Below are positions 54,452-63,430 of a DNA stretch of 64,000 nucleotides, in pieces. Position numbers and translations under genes: made by a program. The notes under the pieces are model-generated. The model ran no database searches and was not told the DNA's origin. It saw only the letters and a list, made by a program, of their open reading frames with translations. This DNA comes from Bosea sp. 685 (GTDB taxonomy: Bacteria; Pseudomonadota; Alphaproteobacteria; Rhizobiales; Beijerinckiaceae): positions 124,001 through 188,000 of the forward strand of contig NZ_CP134779.1 in the NCBI RefSeq assembly GCF_031884435.1. Reading direction: 5' to 3'. How positions within the stretch are numbered: position 1 is the first letter of the stretch; each line of letters opens with the position of its first letter.

Positions 54452-56322
54452 CAGGCCACCTCCCTGACGGATGCGCCGGCCTGCGCGAGAACGAAATGCC
54501 CGTCGCCGAGCGGCAGATGTGCCAGCGCCGGGCCGTTCTCTTCCTGCCTGAAGGCAGGTGCCCAATGCGTGGAGTCGGAGGCGCCGCCTGGCGCGACCAG
54601 CTTGAAGTTGAGCTTGCGATCGAGATCGGCGAAAGGCACCGATTTGAGCAGGGCCTTGGTGTAGGGATGCACCGGTTTGGTGAACAGCGCGTGGCGTGGC
54701 GCAATCTCGACGATACGGCCATTGGCCATCACGGCGATGCGGTCGGCCATGTAGTTCACCACGGCGAGGTTGTGCGAGATGAACAGGAAGGTCAGGCCGC
54801 GCTCGGCCTGCAGATCCTTGAGCAGGTTGAGGATCTGGGCCTGGACCGAGACATCGAGAGCCGAAACCGGCTCGTCGCAGATGATCAGATCCGGATCGAG
54901 CGCGAGCGCGCGTGCAATGCCGATGCGCTGGCGCTGGCCACCGGAAAAGGAATGCGGATAGCGGTTGAGGAAGCGTGGATCGAGCCCGACATCTTCCATC
55001 AGCGCCTTGACGCGGGCGGTCTGCTCGGCCCCTTCGCCGCGTTCGTGGACGATCAGCGGCTCGCGCAGGATGTTCATCACGGTCATGCGCGGTGACAGTG
55101 AAGAGACCGGGTCCTGGAAGATCATCTGGACCCTCGGCCTGAAGGCGCGCAGCGCCTCGCCCTGCAGCCCCAGCACATCGGTGCGGGCCTGGCCGTCATC
55201 GAAGGCGATCCTGCCCTCGTTGGGCGTCACCGCGCGCATGATGATCTTGCTGACGGTGGTCTTGCCGCAGCCGCTCTCGCCGACGAGGCCAAGGCATTCG
55301 CCGCGCCTGATGTCGAAGCTCACATCGTCGACCGCGACGACGGTCGCGAGCGTGCCCTTGCCGAAGAACTTCCGCGAGCCGGTCGTGTAGGTCTTGCGCA
55401 GGTTGCTCACGCTGAGCAACGGGGCCGCGTTCATCGGCGCGACGGGTCTCGGTGCGACGAGGGGGCGGGTCCTTGCTTCGCGCAAGGCGACGAGGCGCTC
55501 GCCTTCCTGCATGTCGAAATGCGGCGAGGCCTTGAGCAGGGCCTTGAGATAGGGGTGGCGTGGCCGGCGGAAGATGTCCTCGACCGGGCCGCTCTCCATG
55601 ATCTCGCCATGGTAGATCACCACGACCTCGTCGGCCATGTTTGCGACGACGCCGAGATCATGGGTGATCAGCAGGATCGCCATGCCCATTTCGGCCTGGA
55701 GATCGCGCATCAGGTCGAGCACCTGGGCCTGGATGGTGACATCGAGGGCCGTCGTCGGTTCGTCGGCGATCAGCAGGGCCGGCTGGCAGATCAGCGCCAT
55801 GGCGAGCATGGCGCGCTGGCGCAGGCCGCCCGAAAGTTCGAACGGGTAGAAGCCGAAGGCGCGGCGGGGATCCTTGAAGCCGACCCGCTTCAGCATGACC
55901 TCGATCAGCTCGCGTGCCTGCGCCTTGGGCGTCGGCCGGTGCAGCTGCAGTGCTTCCTCGATCTGGTTGCCGATGGTGTGCACCGGCGAGAGCGAGGACA
56001 TCGGCTCCTGGAAGATCATGCCGATGCGCCCGCCGCGCAGCGCCCGGATCTCGCGCCCTTCCGAGGGCAGTCCGGCGATGTCGATCGAGGCCCCCGGCGT
56101 CAGCGGATCGCGGAACAGGATCTCGCCGCCCGTGATCGCACCGGCGCGTGGCAGCAGCCCCATGATCGCCTGCGAGATCACCGATTTACCGGAACCGGAC
56201 TCACCGACGAGCGCGACGGTCTTGCCGGGCGGCACGCGCAGGCTGACGCCCTTCACGACATCGCGAGCAAGCCCGTGAATCGTGAAGCCGATGCGTAGAT
56301 CGCTGACTCGCAGAATATCCAT
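54451..56322 (-). CDS. Fused two-domain peptide ABC ATPase (DppDF/YejF type)
   Basis: The protein has 623 residues containing two complete ATPase halves. First half: Walker [10 protein letters not shown], signature [15 protein letters not shown], Walker [13 protein letters not shown]. Second half, from about residue 305: [36 protein letters not shown]. Each half ends with the Cys-poor C-terminal extension of Opp/Dpp ATPases ([24 protein letters not shown]). It drives the importer and heads an operon that runs through to the deacetylase at 48400. Confidence 0.95.
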   Translation of the reverse strand: MDILRVSDLRIGFTIHGLARDVVKGVSLRVPPGKTVALVGESGSGKSVISQAIMGLLPRAGAITGGEILFRDPLTPGASIDIAGLPSEGREIRALRGGRIGMIFQEPMSSLSPVHTIGNQIEEALQLHRPTPKAQARELIEVMLKRVGFKDPRRAFGFYPFELSGGLRQRAMLAMALICQPALLIADEPTTALDVTIQAQVLDLMRDLQAEMGMAILLITHDLGVVANMADEVVVIYHGEIMESGPVEDIFRRPRHPYLKALLKASPHFDMQEGERLVALREARTRPLVAPRPVAPMNAAPLLSVSNLRKTYTTGSRKFFGKGTLATVVAVDDVSFDIRRGECLGLVGESGCGKTTVSKIIMRAVTPNEGRIAFDDGQARTDVLGLQGEALRAFRPRVQMIFQDPVSSLSPRMTVMNILREPLIVHERGEGAEQTARVKALMEDVGLDPRFLNRYPHSFSGGQRQRIGIARALALDPDLIICDEPVSALDVSVQAQILNLLKDLQAERGLTFLFISHNLAVVNYMADRIAVMANGRIVEIAPRHALFTKPVHPYTKALLKSVPFADLDRKLNFKLVAPGGASDSTHWAPAFRQEENGPALAHLPLGDGHFVLAQAGASVREVA

Positions 56323-56420
56323 ACGTCACTAACGCCGATTGGCTTCCGATGTTGCCTTACGTCCAAGTGCGATCACTAGACGTTGAAAGAGCCGTGTTGC
56401 CAATGGCTTTCGACACACGT

Positions 56421-57410
56421 TCATTCGGCGGGACACTGCCCGGAACGGATGACATCCGCGCAACGCGGCCCGCGCCGAAAGTCGTCGAAGGTCAGGCTCC
56501 AGTTCTGCGGGTTGGGCGCGCGGTAAGGCCCGAACTTGAAGTACTGGTTCTTGTCGAGGCCGGGTCCGCTATGGCCGATATGGCCCTTGACGGTGGCGAC
56601 ATGCACGCCATCGGCGATGATTTCGACATGCCCGTCGCCCGTTGGCCCTGGGCTCGAGCGGAACACAAAGTCGATCCAGCCCTTCTGGGCGGACGGCAGA
56701 TCGGCACGGCGTATCACCTTGATGCCCGGCGCGCAGGAATCGAAATAAGCCGGGTAGTTCGCGGGCGTCATACCGCTTTCGATCGCGACGAGGGCTCGCG
56801 TCTGGCGCGCCGCCGGGCGGTTCACGGCCAGCGCCTCCCCGGGAAGGCAGCCCTTCGGCCGGGCCGGCCCGCCGATCGGAAAGGTCTCGATCATGTCGGT
56901 TTCGATGGTGACGCCGAGATGCCCCTCATAGAGCCTGAGCGCCATGAAGGGCGAATAGTCGCCATCCGCGCCGGGAATGATCTCGCGTTTCCACTGCGCC
57001 ATGACGTAACGGCCGTCATCCTGTGGCAGCGGATCGTCCATGAACATGGCAAAGCCGTACCAGACCGTCTGGTTATAGCCGGCAAGGACCTCCGGAGTTT
57101 CCCAGACCTCCGCCCGCTCGCTGCAATCATTGGCGGTCGCCGGACAGGAGGGCGCGACGGACAAGGTGAGTGCGCCGCGGCCATTGCGGACATTCCTGTC
57201 CTGGAAGATGACGCGCCCGCTGCGCTGCTCGGCATTGTCCTTGTAGAACAGCCCGCCTTCGGGCGCGAACCGACCAGCCTCGAAATCGTCCTTCAGGACG
57301 AGCCGGGCTGGATCGCTTCCATTATTGGCCAGCGCCGCCCGGCTCCCGCCGCCGAGCACGAGCGCGAGGCATAGCAGCCGGCACGCCCGGTTGATCGAAC
57401 CCAGCCTCAT
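56421..57410 (-). CDS. Exported heparin-lyase-like (polysaccharide lyase) protein
   Basis: The protein has 329 residues; the ATG at 57410 follows GGAGGAG. A signal peptide (RLLCLALVLGGGSRAALA) leads to a beta-jelly-roll: LVLKDDFEAGRFAPEGGLFY, CSERAEVWETPEVLAGYNQTVWYGFAMFM, then YVMAQWKRE and YFKFGPYRAPNPQNWSLTFDDFRRG. These strands fit heparin-lyase I-like and alginate-type lyases (PL7/13/20 clan). It would cut or trim an acidic glycan in the periplasm or outside. Six Cys suggest disulfides. It is divergent from the ABC-like gene at 57565. Confidence 0.8.
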   Translation of the reverse strand: MRLGSINRACRLLCLALVLGGGSRAALANNGSDPARLVLKDDFEAGRFAPEGGLFYKDNAEQRSGRVIFQDRNVRNGRGALTLSVAPSCPATANDCSERAEVWETPEVLAGYNQTVWYGFAMFMDDPLPQDDGRYVMAQWKREIIPGADGDYSPFMALRLYEGHLGVTIETDMIETFPIGGPARPKGCLPGEALAVNRPAARQTRALVAIESGMTPANYPAYFDSCAPGIKVIRRADLPSAQKGWIDFVFRSSPGPTGDGHVEIIADGVHVATVKGHIGHSGPGLDKNQYFKFGPYRAPNPQNWSLTFDDFRRGPRCADVIRSGQCPAE

Positions 57411-57564
57411 CGAACTCCTCCACGGATCGTGATCGAAACATGGCCGCTTTGCCGGGGCAAGCGCCTCCCGCGCGGCGCGCCCACATTGCACTGCGGCCGA
57501 GGCTGACCACATATGGGGGGCATAAGACGAGAAGACGGGCGCGGCCCGCCGGACAGGATCGCCG
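57411..57564. promoter_or_regulatory. 154-bp divergent promoter region of the glycan locus
   Basis: It separates the lyase gene from the plus-strand module, so it should hold both promoters. I see ACATATGGGG near 57511 and no clear palindrome or Crp-type site. Confidence 0.4.
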
Positions 57565-60297
57565 TTGGAGACCAACCTCTTCCGTTACGTCTGGCAGAAG
57601 AGCCGCGGCGATCAGATCGTCGTCCTGCTCATCATCCTCGTCTCGATCGCCTTCTACTGGGCGTCGTTCGATGTGCCCAAGCGCATCGTCAACGATGCAA
57701 TCCAGGGCGGCGCTTTCAAGAACGGCAAGACCACCGCAACGCTGCTGGACTTCACGCTGCACATGCCGGGTTGGCTCGGCGGCGCCAGCTACAAGCTGTT
57801 CGAGGGCTTCCAGGTCGGCCAGCTCGGACTGCTGTTCGGGCTAAGCGGATATTTCCTGGCGCTGGTACTGATCAACGGCGCGTTCAAATACGTCATCAAC
57901 CTGCGCAAGGGCATTCTCGGCGAGCGCATGCTCAGGCGCATGCGCTACGACCTGTTCAGCCAGCTCATGCGCTTCCCGCCCGAGGAGATCCGCGCGGTCA
58001 AGCCCGCTGAGGTCGCCAGCATGATCAAGGACGAGGTCGAGCCGATCGGCGGCTTCGTCGGCGAAGCCTTCATCCAGCCTGTCTTCCTGCTGAGCCAGGC
58101 GCTGACGGCGCTGGTCTTCATCATGGCGCAGAGCATGTGGCTCGGCTCGATTGCGCTGGTGATCGTGCTGCTGCAGGCGATCATCATCCCGATCCTGCGC
58201 AAGGAGCAGCTCAGGCTCGGCCGCCAGCGCCAGATCGAGTCACGCCAGCTCGCGGGACGCATCGGCGAGATCGTCGACGCCGGGCCGACGATCCAGGGCC
58301 ATGGCGCGACGAATTATGTGCAATCGGACATCGCCGGTCGGCTGGGGACGCTCTTCGACATCCGCTACGCGCTCTACAAGCGCAAATTCGCGGTCAAGTT
58401 CCTGAACAACCTCCTGGCCCAGATCACACCGTTCTTCTTCTACGCGGTGGGCGGCTTCTTCGCGCTGCAGGGCAGGCTCGACATCGGCCAGCTCGTGGCT
58501 GTCATCGCCGCCTATCGCGACCTGCCGCCCCCGATCAAGGAGCTGATCGACTGGGACCAGCAGCGCAACGACGTCACGATCAAGTACGAACAGGTCATCG
58601 CCCAGTTCAACACTGACGAGGCGGTCGTGCTGGACGAGGCAGACGGGGTGAAGCCCCTGCCGGAGACGGGGCAGATCCGGCTCGAGGCCGTGCAGATGCT
58701 CGATAATCGCGGCCAGCCCTTGCTCTCGCCCTTGACGCTGCGCCTGCAGCGGCCGGGCACGGTCGCGGTCATCGGCCCCCATGGCGGGGCGCGCGAGGTC
58801 CTGGGCCGCATTCTCGGGCGTCAGGCCATGGCCTATTCCGGACGCGTCATGATCGATGCGAACAATCTCGGCCGGATGTCGGTCGAGCGCGCGAGCCACA
58901 TGATCGGCTATGCCGGCAACGAGGCCGAGATCATCGCCGGCACGCTGCGCGACAACATCCTGCTGCCGCTGAAGCGACGTCGGCCAAGCCTGAAGCCGAC
59001 CGGCAAGGTCAGCCAGGAGGATCACCGCGTCTTCATGGAGTCGATCCGCTCCGGCAACACGCCGTTCTCCTTCACTGCCGATTGGACCGACTATGAGGGT
59101 GCGGGGGTGAGCGACGCCGCCTCACTGGAGGAGCACGTCAAGGACGTGCTCAAGGTGCTGGGCTGCGCCGAGGACGTCTATGAGCTCGGCCTCGATGGCA
59201 AGGTGCTGGCCTCTCTGAACGAGAACGCCAAGGAGCAGATCGTCCTGGCGCGGGGCGCCGTGGCGGAAGAGCTCGACCGCAGCAAGCTCGCCGGGCTGAT
59301 CGAGACCTTCGACCCGCAACGCTACAATGCCAATGCAACCGTGGTGGAGAACCTGATCTTCGGTGCGCGGCGGACGTCCCGCTTCGCCAGCGAGACGCTG
59401 CTGTTCGAGCCCTATGCCCATGCCATCCTGGCGGCGGAGGCGCTGGTCGCGCCGCTGATCGAGGTCGGCTCGCGCATCGTGGCGACGGTGGTCGAGATCT
59501 TCGAAGGCCTGCCGCAGGGCCACGCCCTGTTCGAGCGCTATTCCTTCGGCGCGGGTTTCGGCATGGAGCGATTGACCGAACTCGCCGCGACCTTGAGCAA
59601 GCAGGATATGCGCGCGCCGCTCGATTCCGAGACGGAGCGTGATCTGCTTGCGCTGGCGCTCGGCTATATCGAGCCGAAGCACCGGCTGAATCTGCTCGAC
59701 GACCGGCTGCGGCGGCGCATCCTGCGGGCAAGGGCGAGCTTCACGGCCCATCTGCCGGCAGATGCCGTCCATGACGTCGACTTCTACGATCCCGGCAAGG
59801 TGATGCTGGGCGCAAGCCTGCGCGACAATCTGATGTTCGGCCGCATCGGCTACGGCATTGCCGATGCGCGCAAGAAGGTCGCGGGAATCGTGCGGGCGGC
59901 TTTGGCGCGCGCCGGCCTCGACGGCGAACTCTACCGGATCGGCCTCAACACCGATTGCGGCATTCGCGGGCGTTTCCTGCCGGGACGTCTCAAGCTGGCG
60001 GTGCCTCTGGCGCAGGCCCTGATCAAGGCGCCGCAGATCGCAGTGCTCGACGTTGCGGCGCTGCTTGCGAGCAGCCCGGAGCCCGAGGGGCTGATCGCCC
60101 GGCTGCGCGAGCATTGCGCCGGCATGACACTGTTCCTTCTTCTCGGGGATGCTAGTCTTGCAGTGGGGATCTCGCCGCGGGTCGTGTTCAACGGACCATC
60201 CGGCGTGATTGAGGACGATGACCGGGACGGCGAGGACGAAGTCGCGGCAGAGCTGCCGCTGCGTCGCGATGCCGAACGGCTGGAGGCGCGACCATGA
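57565..60297 (+). CDS. ABC-exporter-like membrane protein with degenerate ATPase motifs
   Basis: The protein has 910 residues with a TTG start at 57565 (AGGA six bases before). Residues 15-345 form a six-helix ABC exporter membrane domain with FFALQGRLDIGQLVAVIAAY near 298-317. The ATPase part is abnormal: where Walker A should be I see GPHGGARE (404-411), without the Lys-Ser/Thr; a signature-like LNENAKEQIVLARGAV (551-566) is followed by no Walker B; a third segment (795-835) has FLPGRLKLAVPLAQALIKAP then IAVLDVAAL, with no catalytic Glu. Three LRDN-type motifs recur at 460, 593 and 752. It may be a scaffold or a pseudo-transporter. Its stop overlaps the next start. Confidence 0.85.
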   Translation: METNLFRYVWQKSRGDQIVVLLIILVSIAFYWASFDVPKRIVNDAIQGGAFKNGKTTATLLDFTLHMPGWLGGASYKLFEGFQVGQLGLLFGLSGYFLALVLINGAFKYVINLRKGILGERMLRRMRYDLFSQLMRFPPEEIRAVKPAEVASMIKDEVEPIGGFVGEAFIQPVFLLSQALTALVFIMAQSMWLGSIALVIVLLQAIIIPILRKEQLRLGRQRQIESRQLAGRIGEIVDAGPTIQGHGATNYVQSDIAGRLGTLFDIRYALYKRKFAVKFLNNLLAQITPFFFYAVGGFFALQGRLDIGQLVAVIAAYRDLPPPIKELIDWDQQRNDVTIKYEQVIAQFNTDEAVVLDEADGVKPLPETGQIRLEAVQMLDNRGQPLLSPLTLRLQRPGTVAVIGPHGGAREVLGRILGRQAMAYSGRVMIDANNLGRMSVERASHMIGYAGNEAEIIAGTLRDNILLPLKRRRPSLKPTGKVSQEDHRVFMESIRSGNTPFSFTADWTDYEGAGVSDAASLEEHVKDVLKVLGCAEDVYELGLDGKVLASLNENAKEQIVLARGAVAEELDRSKLAGLIETFDPQRYNANATVVENLIFGARRTSRFASETLLFEPYAHAILAAEALVAPLIEVGSRIVATVVEIFEGLPQGHALFERYSFGAGFGMERLTELAATLSKQDMRAPLDSETERDLLALALGYIEPKHRLNLLDDRLRRRILRARASFTAHLPADAVHDVDFYDPGKVMLGASLRDNLMFGRIGYGIADARKKVAGIVRAALARAGLDGELYRIGLNTDCGIRGRFLPGRLKLAVPLAQALIKAPQIAVLDVAALLASSPEPEGLIARLREHCAGMTLFLLLGDASLAVGISPRVVFNGPSGVIEDDDRDGEDEVAAELPLRRDAERLEARP

Positions 60298-60743
60298 CGC
60301 TCGAAACCGACATCTCGTGCCTGCGGAGGCTGCCGCTGTTTCGCTCGCTCCCCGGGCCCCGGTTGAAGCTCGTCGCGCTGATGGGCGAGCGCCTGCATTT
60401 CGACGCGGGCGCGCGGATCATTGCCGAAGGGGAGATGCCGGAAGGCGTCTATGTTGTCCTGGAAGGCGAGGTCGAGATCTCGCATGAGCGAAGCGACGGG
60501 CGCAGCAAGCGCTTCCTGCTGGCGTCGGGCAGCATTATCGGCGACGTGCCCATCCTCTGCGGCCAGTCCTATGTCGGCGAGGTCACCGCCAAGAGCGATG
60601 TCAGCACGCTGCGGCTGCCGAAGGATCTGTTCTTCGAACTGCTGGAAACGATCCCCGATTTCAGCTTGGCGCTATCGCGCGATCTTGCCTCGCGGTTGTA
60701 TCGCCTGGCCGATTTCGTGCTGCATAACGAGCACGTTCATTGA
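60294..60743 (+). CDS. Stand-alone cyclic-nucleotide-binding domain protein
   Basis: The protein has 149 residues, overlapping the upstream gene by ATGA. The Crp-type beta-roll is clear: LPLFRSLPGPRLKLVALMGE, FDAGARIIAEGEMPEGVYVVLEGEVEIS, and a C-terminal helix ending LYRLADFVLHNEHVH. There is no helix-turn-helix, so it is not a DNA-binding Crp. The phosphate-binding cassette (residues 83-97) reads GDVPILCGQSYVGEV and lacks the usual Arg. It may bind a cyclic nucleotide weakly, or bind something else, and act on the neighbouring membrane protein. Confidence 0.88.
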   Translation: MTLETDISCLRRLPLFRSLPGPRLKLVALMGERLHFDAGARIIAEGEMPEGVYVVLEGEVEISHERSDGRSKRFLLASGSIIGDVPILCGQSYVGEVTAKSDVSTLRLPKDLFFELLETIPDFSLALSRDLASRLYRLADFVLHNEHVH

Positions 60744-60759
60744 TGAGGCGAGTAGCGGC

Positions 60760-62691
60760 ATGAGTTTGCCTTCGACGGCGGGAGCCAGCAGGCAAGGCGC
60801 GGGGTTGGGGGCGGGCATGGACCAGGTCTCATCCTGGAGCCGCGACATCCGCTTCGCGTCCGGCATGGTGCTGCTGGCTTTCGCGACGACGCATTTCCTC
60901 AACCACGCTTCCGGCATCGCGGGGCTTGAGGTGATGGAGGCCGTGCAGAACTGGCGCTACGGGTTCTGGCATTCCTGGCCGGGTACGGTCGCGCTCTATG
61001 CCGCGCTGATCGTGCATCCGCTGTTTGCGCTGCTGCGGGTGGCGCAGCGCCGCACCTTCAAGATGCCGGCGCGCGAAATGCTGCAGATCGGCCTCGGCCT
61101 CATGATCCCGCTCTTCCTCGTCGATCATATCGTCGGGACGCGGGTGATGGGCACGTTCTTCAATCTCGACGAGAGCTATCACGCGGTGCTGCGGCGCTTG
61201 TGGCCGAACCTGGCGTTTTCGCAAAGCATCCTGCTGCTGCTGGTCTGGACGCATGGCATCATCGGCCTGCATTTCTCGCTGCGCTCGCGCGAGAGCTATC
61301 AGCGCTGGCGCGACCCGTTCATGCTGGCCGCGATCCTGCTGCCGATCCTGGCGCTGATCGGCTTTGCCGTTGCTGCGCGCGAGGCCGGGCACATGGAATT
61401 GCCGCCCGAGACCTATTCGGACGCGGCGGTCGCGATGTTCAACCAGAATGTGACCTGGGCCAAGACGGCGTTCTACGGCCTGGTCGGTTGTTTCGTCGGC
61501 TTCGTCGCGATCCGCGAGATCAAGGTTCGCACCACCCGCCACATCACCGTGCGCTTCGTCGGCCATGGCGTGCGCAAGCTCACGCCAGGCTTGACCGTGC
61601 TGGAGATGTTCCGGCGCTTCGGCATTCCGCATGCGGCGCTCTGCGGCGGCAGGGCCCGCTGCGCGACCTGCCGCGTGCTGGTGCTCGACGGCGGCGACAA
61701 GCTGCCGCCGCCCGGACCGAACGAGGCCAGGCTGCTGCGCCGAATTGCTGCGCCGGATCGTGTGCGCCTGGCTTGCCAGATCAGGCCGAAGGATGATCTG
61801 CAGGTCCAGATCCTGCTGGCGTCGCGGCTGGGCGCCGCCACGCGCGGGACGGAGCCCGAGGCGACTGCCGGCAAGCGCGGACTGACCGTGATGGTTGCTG
61901 ATCTGCGCGCCTTCTCGGCCTTGTCGGAGCGGCAATTGCCGCAGGAGCTGATCGGCTTGCTCAACCGCTTCTTCGACGAGATGGCGCAGGCCATCGCCGC
62001 TCATGGCGGGCGGATCGACGCATTCTATGGCGACGGCTTCATGGCGGTGTTCGGGTTGGAGGGCACGCCGGCGCGCGCCGCCCAGGCCGCGATCAGCGCG
62101 GCCGGGGACATCGTGCGCGCTGTCGAGGCGCTGAATCGCGAATTCGGTGCGGCGCTGCCCTTGCCGCTGCGGATCGGCATCGGCATCCACACCGGCCAGG
62201 CGATCGTCGGTTCCGTCGAGAGCGAGAGCCTCGGCCGGCGCGAGATCACGGTTGGCGAGACGGTGATGATCGCAAGCCAGCTCGAATCGGCGACGCGGCG
62301 CGTGTTGTCCGATCTCGTCGTGTCGGAAGAGACGATACGCGTGACCGGCCGGGGCTATCGCGGCACCACGCCGTTGAAGATCTCGATCAAGGGGCGCGAG
62401 AAACCCCTGACCGCCTATGGCTTCGCCAGCGCTCCGGAACTGGCCGAGCGCCACGGTGATGACCAGGAGCCCGCGCCCGCCATCGAGACAGGTTCGACAG
62501 GGTTGCAGGAGCCGGCCGCTGCTCCCGATGTGCGGGTGGCGGAGGTCACCATCGAACGCGCGCCGTTGTCTGCGTCGGTTTCGCAACCGGACGAAGCCGC
62601 GCCCGCGCCGCAGCCTCCCGCGAAGCGCGGCCGCAGGTCCAGGGCGGGCAAGCCGGCCGCATCGGAAGACACGAAGAAGTCACCGGTCTGA
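60760..62691 (+). CDS. Membrane cyclase: haem-type 6TM anchor, [2Fe-2S] domain and class III cyclase domain
   Basis: The protein has 643 residues. Residues 30-250 form about six helices rich in histidines (45, 49, 71, 86, 123, 165, 171), like the dihaem anchor of succinate dehydrogenases and of the rhizobial CyaC cyclase. Residues 258-350 are a plant-type ferredoxin domain with Cys295, 301, 304 and 339. Residues 375-540 are a class III nucleotide cyclase with metal Asp381 and Asp425 (FYGDGFMAVFG). The expected substrate Lys appears as Ala421, and the Asn and Arg of the VN-x-A-x-RLE motif as Met503 and Gln507. A Pro/Ala-rich basic tail follows. Redox state would control its output. Confidence 0.88.
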   Translation: MSLPSTAGASRQGAGLGAGMDQVSSWSRDIRFASGMVLLAFATTHFLNHASGIAGLEVMEAVQNWRYGFWHSWPGTVALYAALIVHPLFALLRVAQRRTFKMPAREMLQIGLGLMIPLFLVDHIVGTRVMGTFFNLDESYHAVLRRLWPNLAFSQSILLLLVWTHGIIGLHFSLRSRESYQRWRDPFMLAAILLPILALIGFAVAAREAGHMELPPETYSDAAVAMFNQNVTWAKTAFYGLVGCFVGFVAIREIKVRTTRHITVRFVGHGVRKLTPGLTVLEMFRRFGIPHAALCGGRARCATCRVLVLDGGDKLPPPGPNEARLLRRIAAPDRVRLACQIRPKDDLQVQILLASRLGAATRGTEPEATAGKRGLTVMVADLRAFSALSERQLPQELIGLLNRFFDEMAQAIAAHGGRIDAFYGDGFMAVFGLEGTPARAAQAAISAAGDIVRAVEALNREFGAALPLPLRIGIGIHTGQAIVGSVESESLGRREITVGETVMIASQLESATRRVLSDLVVSEETIRVTGRGYRGTTPLKISIKGREKPLTAYGFASAPELAERHGDDQEPAPAIETGSTGLQEPAAAPDVRVAEVTIERAPLSASVSQPDEAAPAPQPPAKRGRRSRAGKPAASEDTKKSPV

Positions 62692-62770
62692 GCCCGCAGT
62701 GGTGACTGGCCTTTGCGTCCGGGCTTGCCTATGGTCCCGCCGATTTTATCCCGCTTTGGCATGAGTTGGC

Positions 62771-63430
62771 ATGACCCAGGAGCCTTCCGAGGCCTTTCAC
62801 GACATCCTGCGCGGTGTCGCGGCGCTGACGCGCAATCCCGTGGCCGCCGACATCGCGCGGCTCTATGGCAAAGGCGCGCCGGCTGATCTGTCGATCGCCG
62901 TCAACCACAAGCAGATCGCCTCGAAACAATGGCTGGTCGAGACGCTGACCAAGACCTTGCCGCGTCCCGACGGTCCCGTCTGGGTGCTTGGCGCCTGGTA
63001 TGGCGTGCTCGGCGCGCTGCTGCTGGAAGAGCCGCAGTTGGCGATCAGCGAGGTCGTGAGCCTCGATATCGATCCGGGCTGCGCCGCTGTCGCCGAAACC
63101 CTGAACCACCGCCATGTCGCAGCCAGGCGTTTTCGCGCGGTGATCGCCGACATGACGGGCCTCGATTTCGCGGCGCTGGAGAGGCGGCCCGGCCTCGTCA
63201 TCAATACCAGCTGCGAGCATCTCGACGATGTGCCGGCCTGGCTTGCGACCTTGCCGGCAGGCCTGCCGCTGCTGCTGCAATCGAACGATTACTTTCGCGA
63301 GCCCGATCACCGCAGCTGCGTCGCCTCGCTCGAGGCATTTCGGGAGCAGGCGAACCTGTCCGAGGTCTGGTTCACTGGCGCGCTGCCGACGAAGAACTAT
63401 ACGCGCTTCATGCTGATCGGCGCGCGATGA
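62771..63430 (+). CDS. Class I SAM-dependent methyltransferase-like protein
   Basis: The protein has 219 residues. The nucleotide-binding region reads WVLGAWYGVLGALLL with SLDIDPGCAAVAE after it, a plausible motif I and acidic ribose-binding loop, although motif I is not a classical GxGxG. INTSCEHLDDVPAWL and LLQSNDYF follow. The substrate is unknown; in this context a sugar or lipid-linked intermediate is possible. The stop overlaps the glycosyltransferase start (ATGA). Confidence 0.72.
   Translation: MTQEPSEAFHDILRGVAALTRNPVAADIARLYGKGAPADLSIAVNHKQIASKQWLVETLTKTLPRPDGPVWVLGAWYGVLGALLLEEPQLAISEVVSLDIDPGCAAVAETLNHRHVAARRFRAVIADMTGLDFAALERRPGLVINTSCEHLDDVPAWLATLPAGLPLLLQSNDYFREPDHRSCVASLEAFREQANLSEVWFTGALPTKNYTRFMLIGAR

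Noticed and set aside
52709..54664. 650-codon plus-strand frame opposite the peptide-binding protein
   Set aside because: Shadow of a family 5 binding protein; composition is typical of antisense frames.
60294..60743. Crp/Fnr transcription factor
   Set aside because: The protein ends after the dimer helix and has no helix-turn-helix.
60829..62586. Minus-strand frame opposite the cyclase
   Set aside because: No ribosome site or domain, and the plus strand has a three-domain protein.
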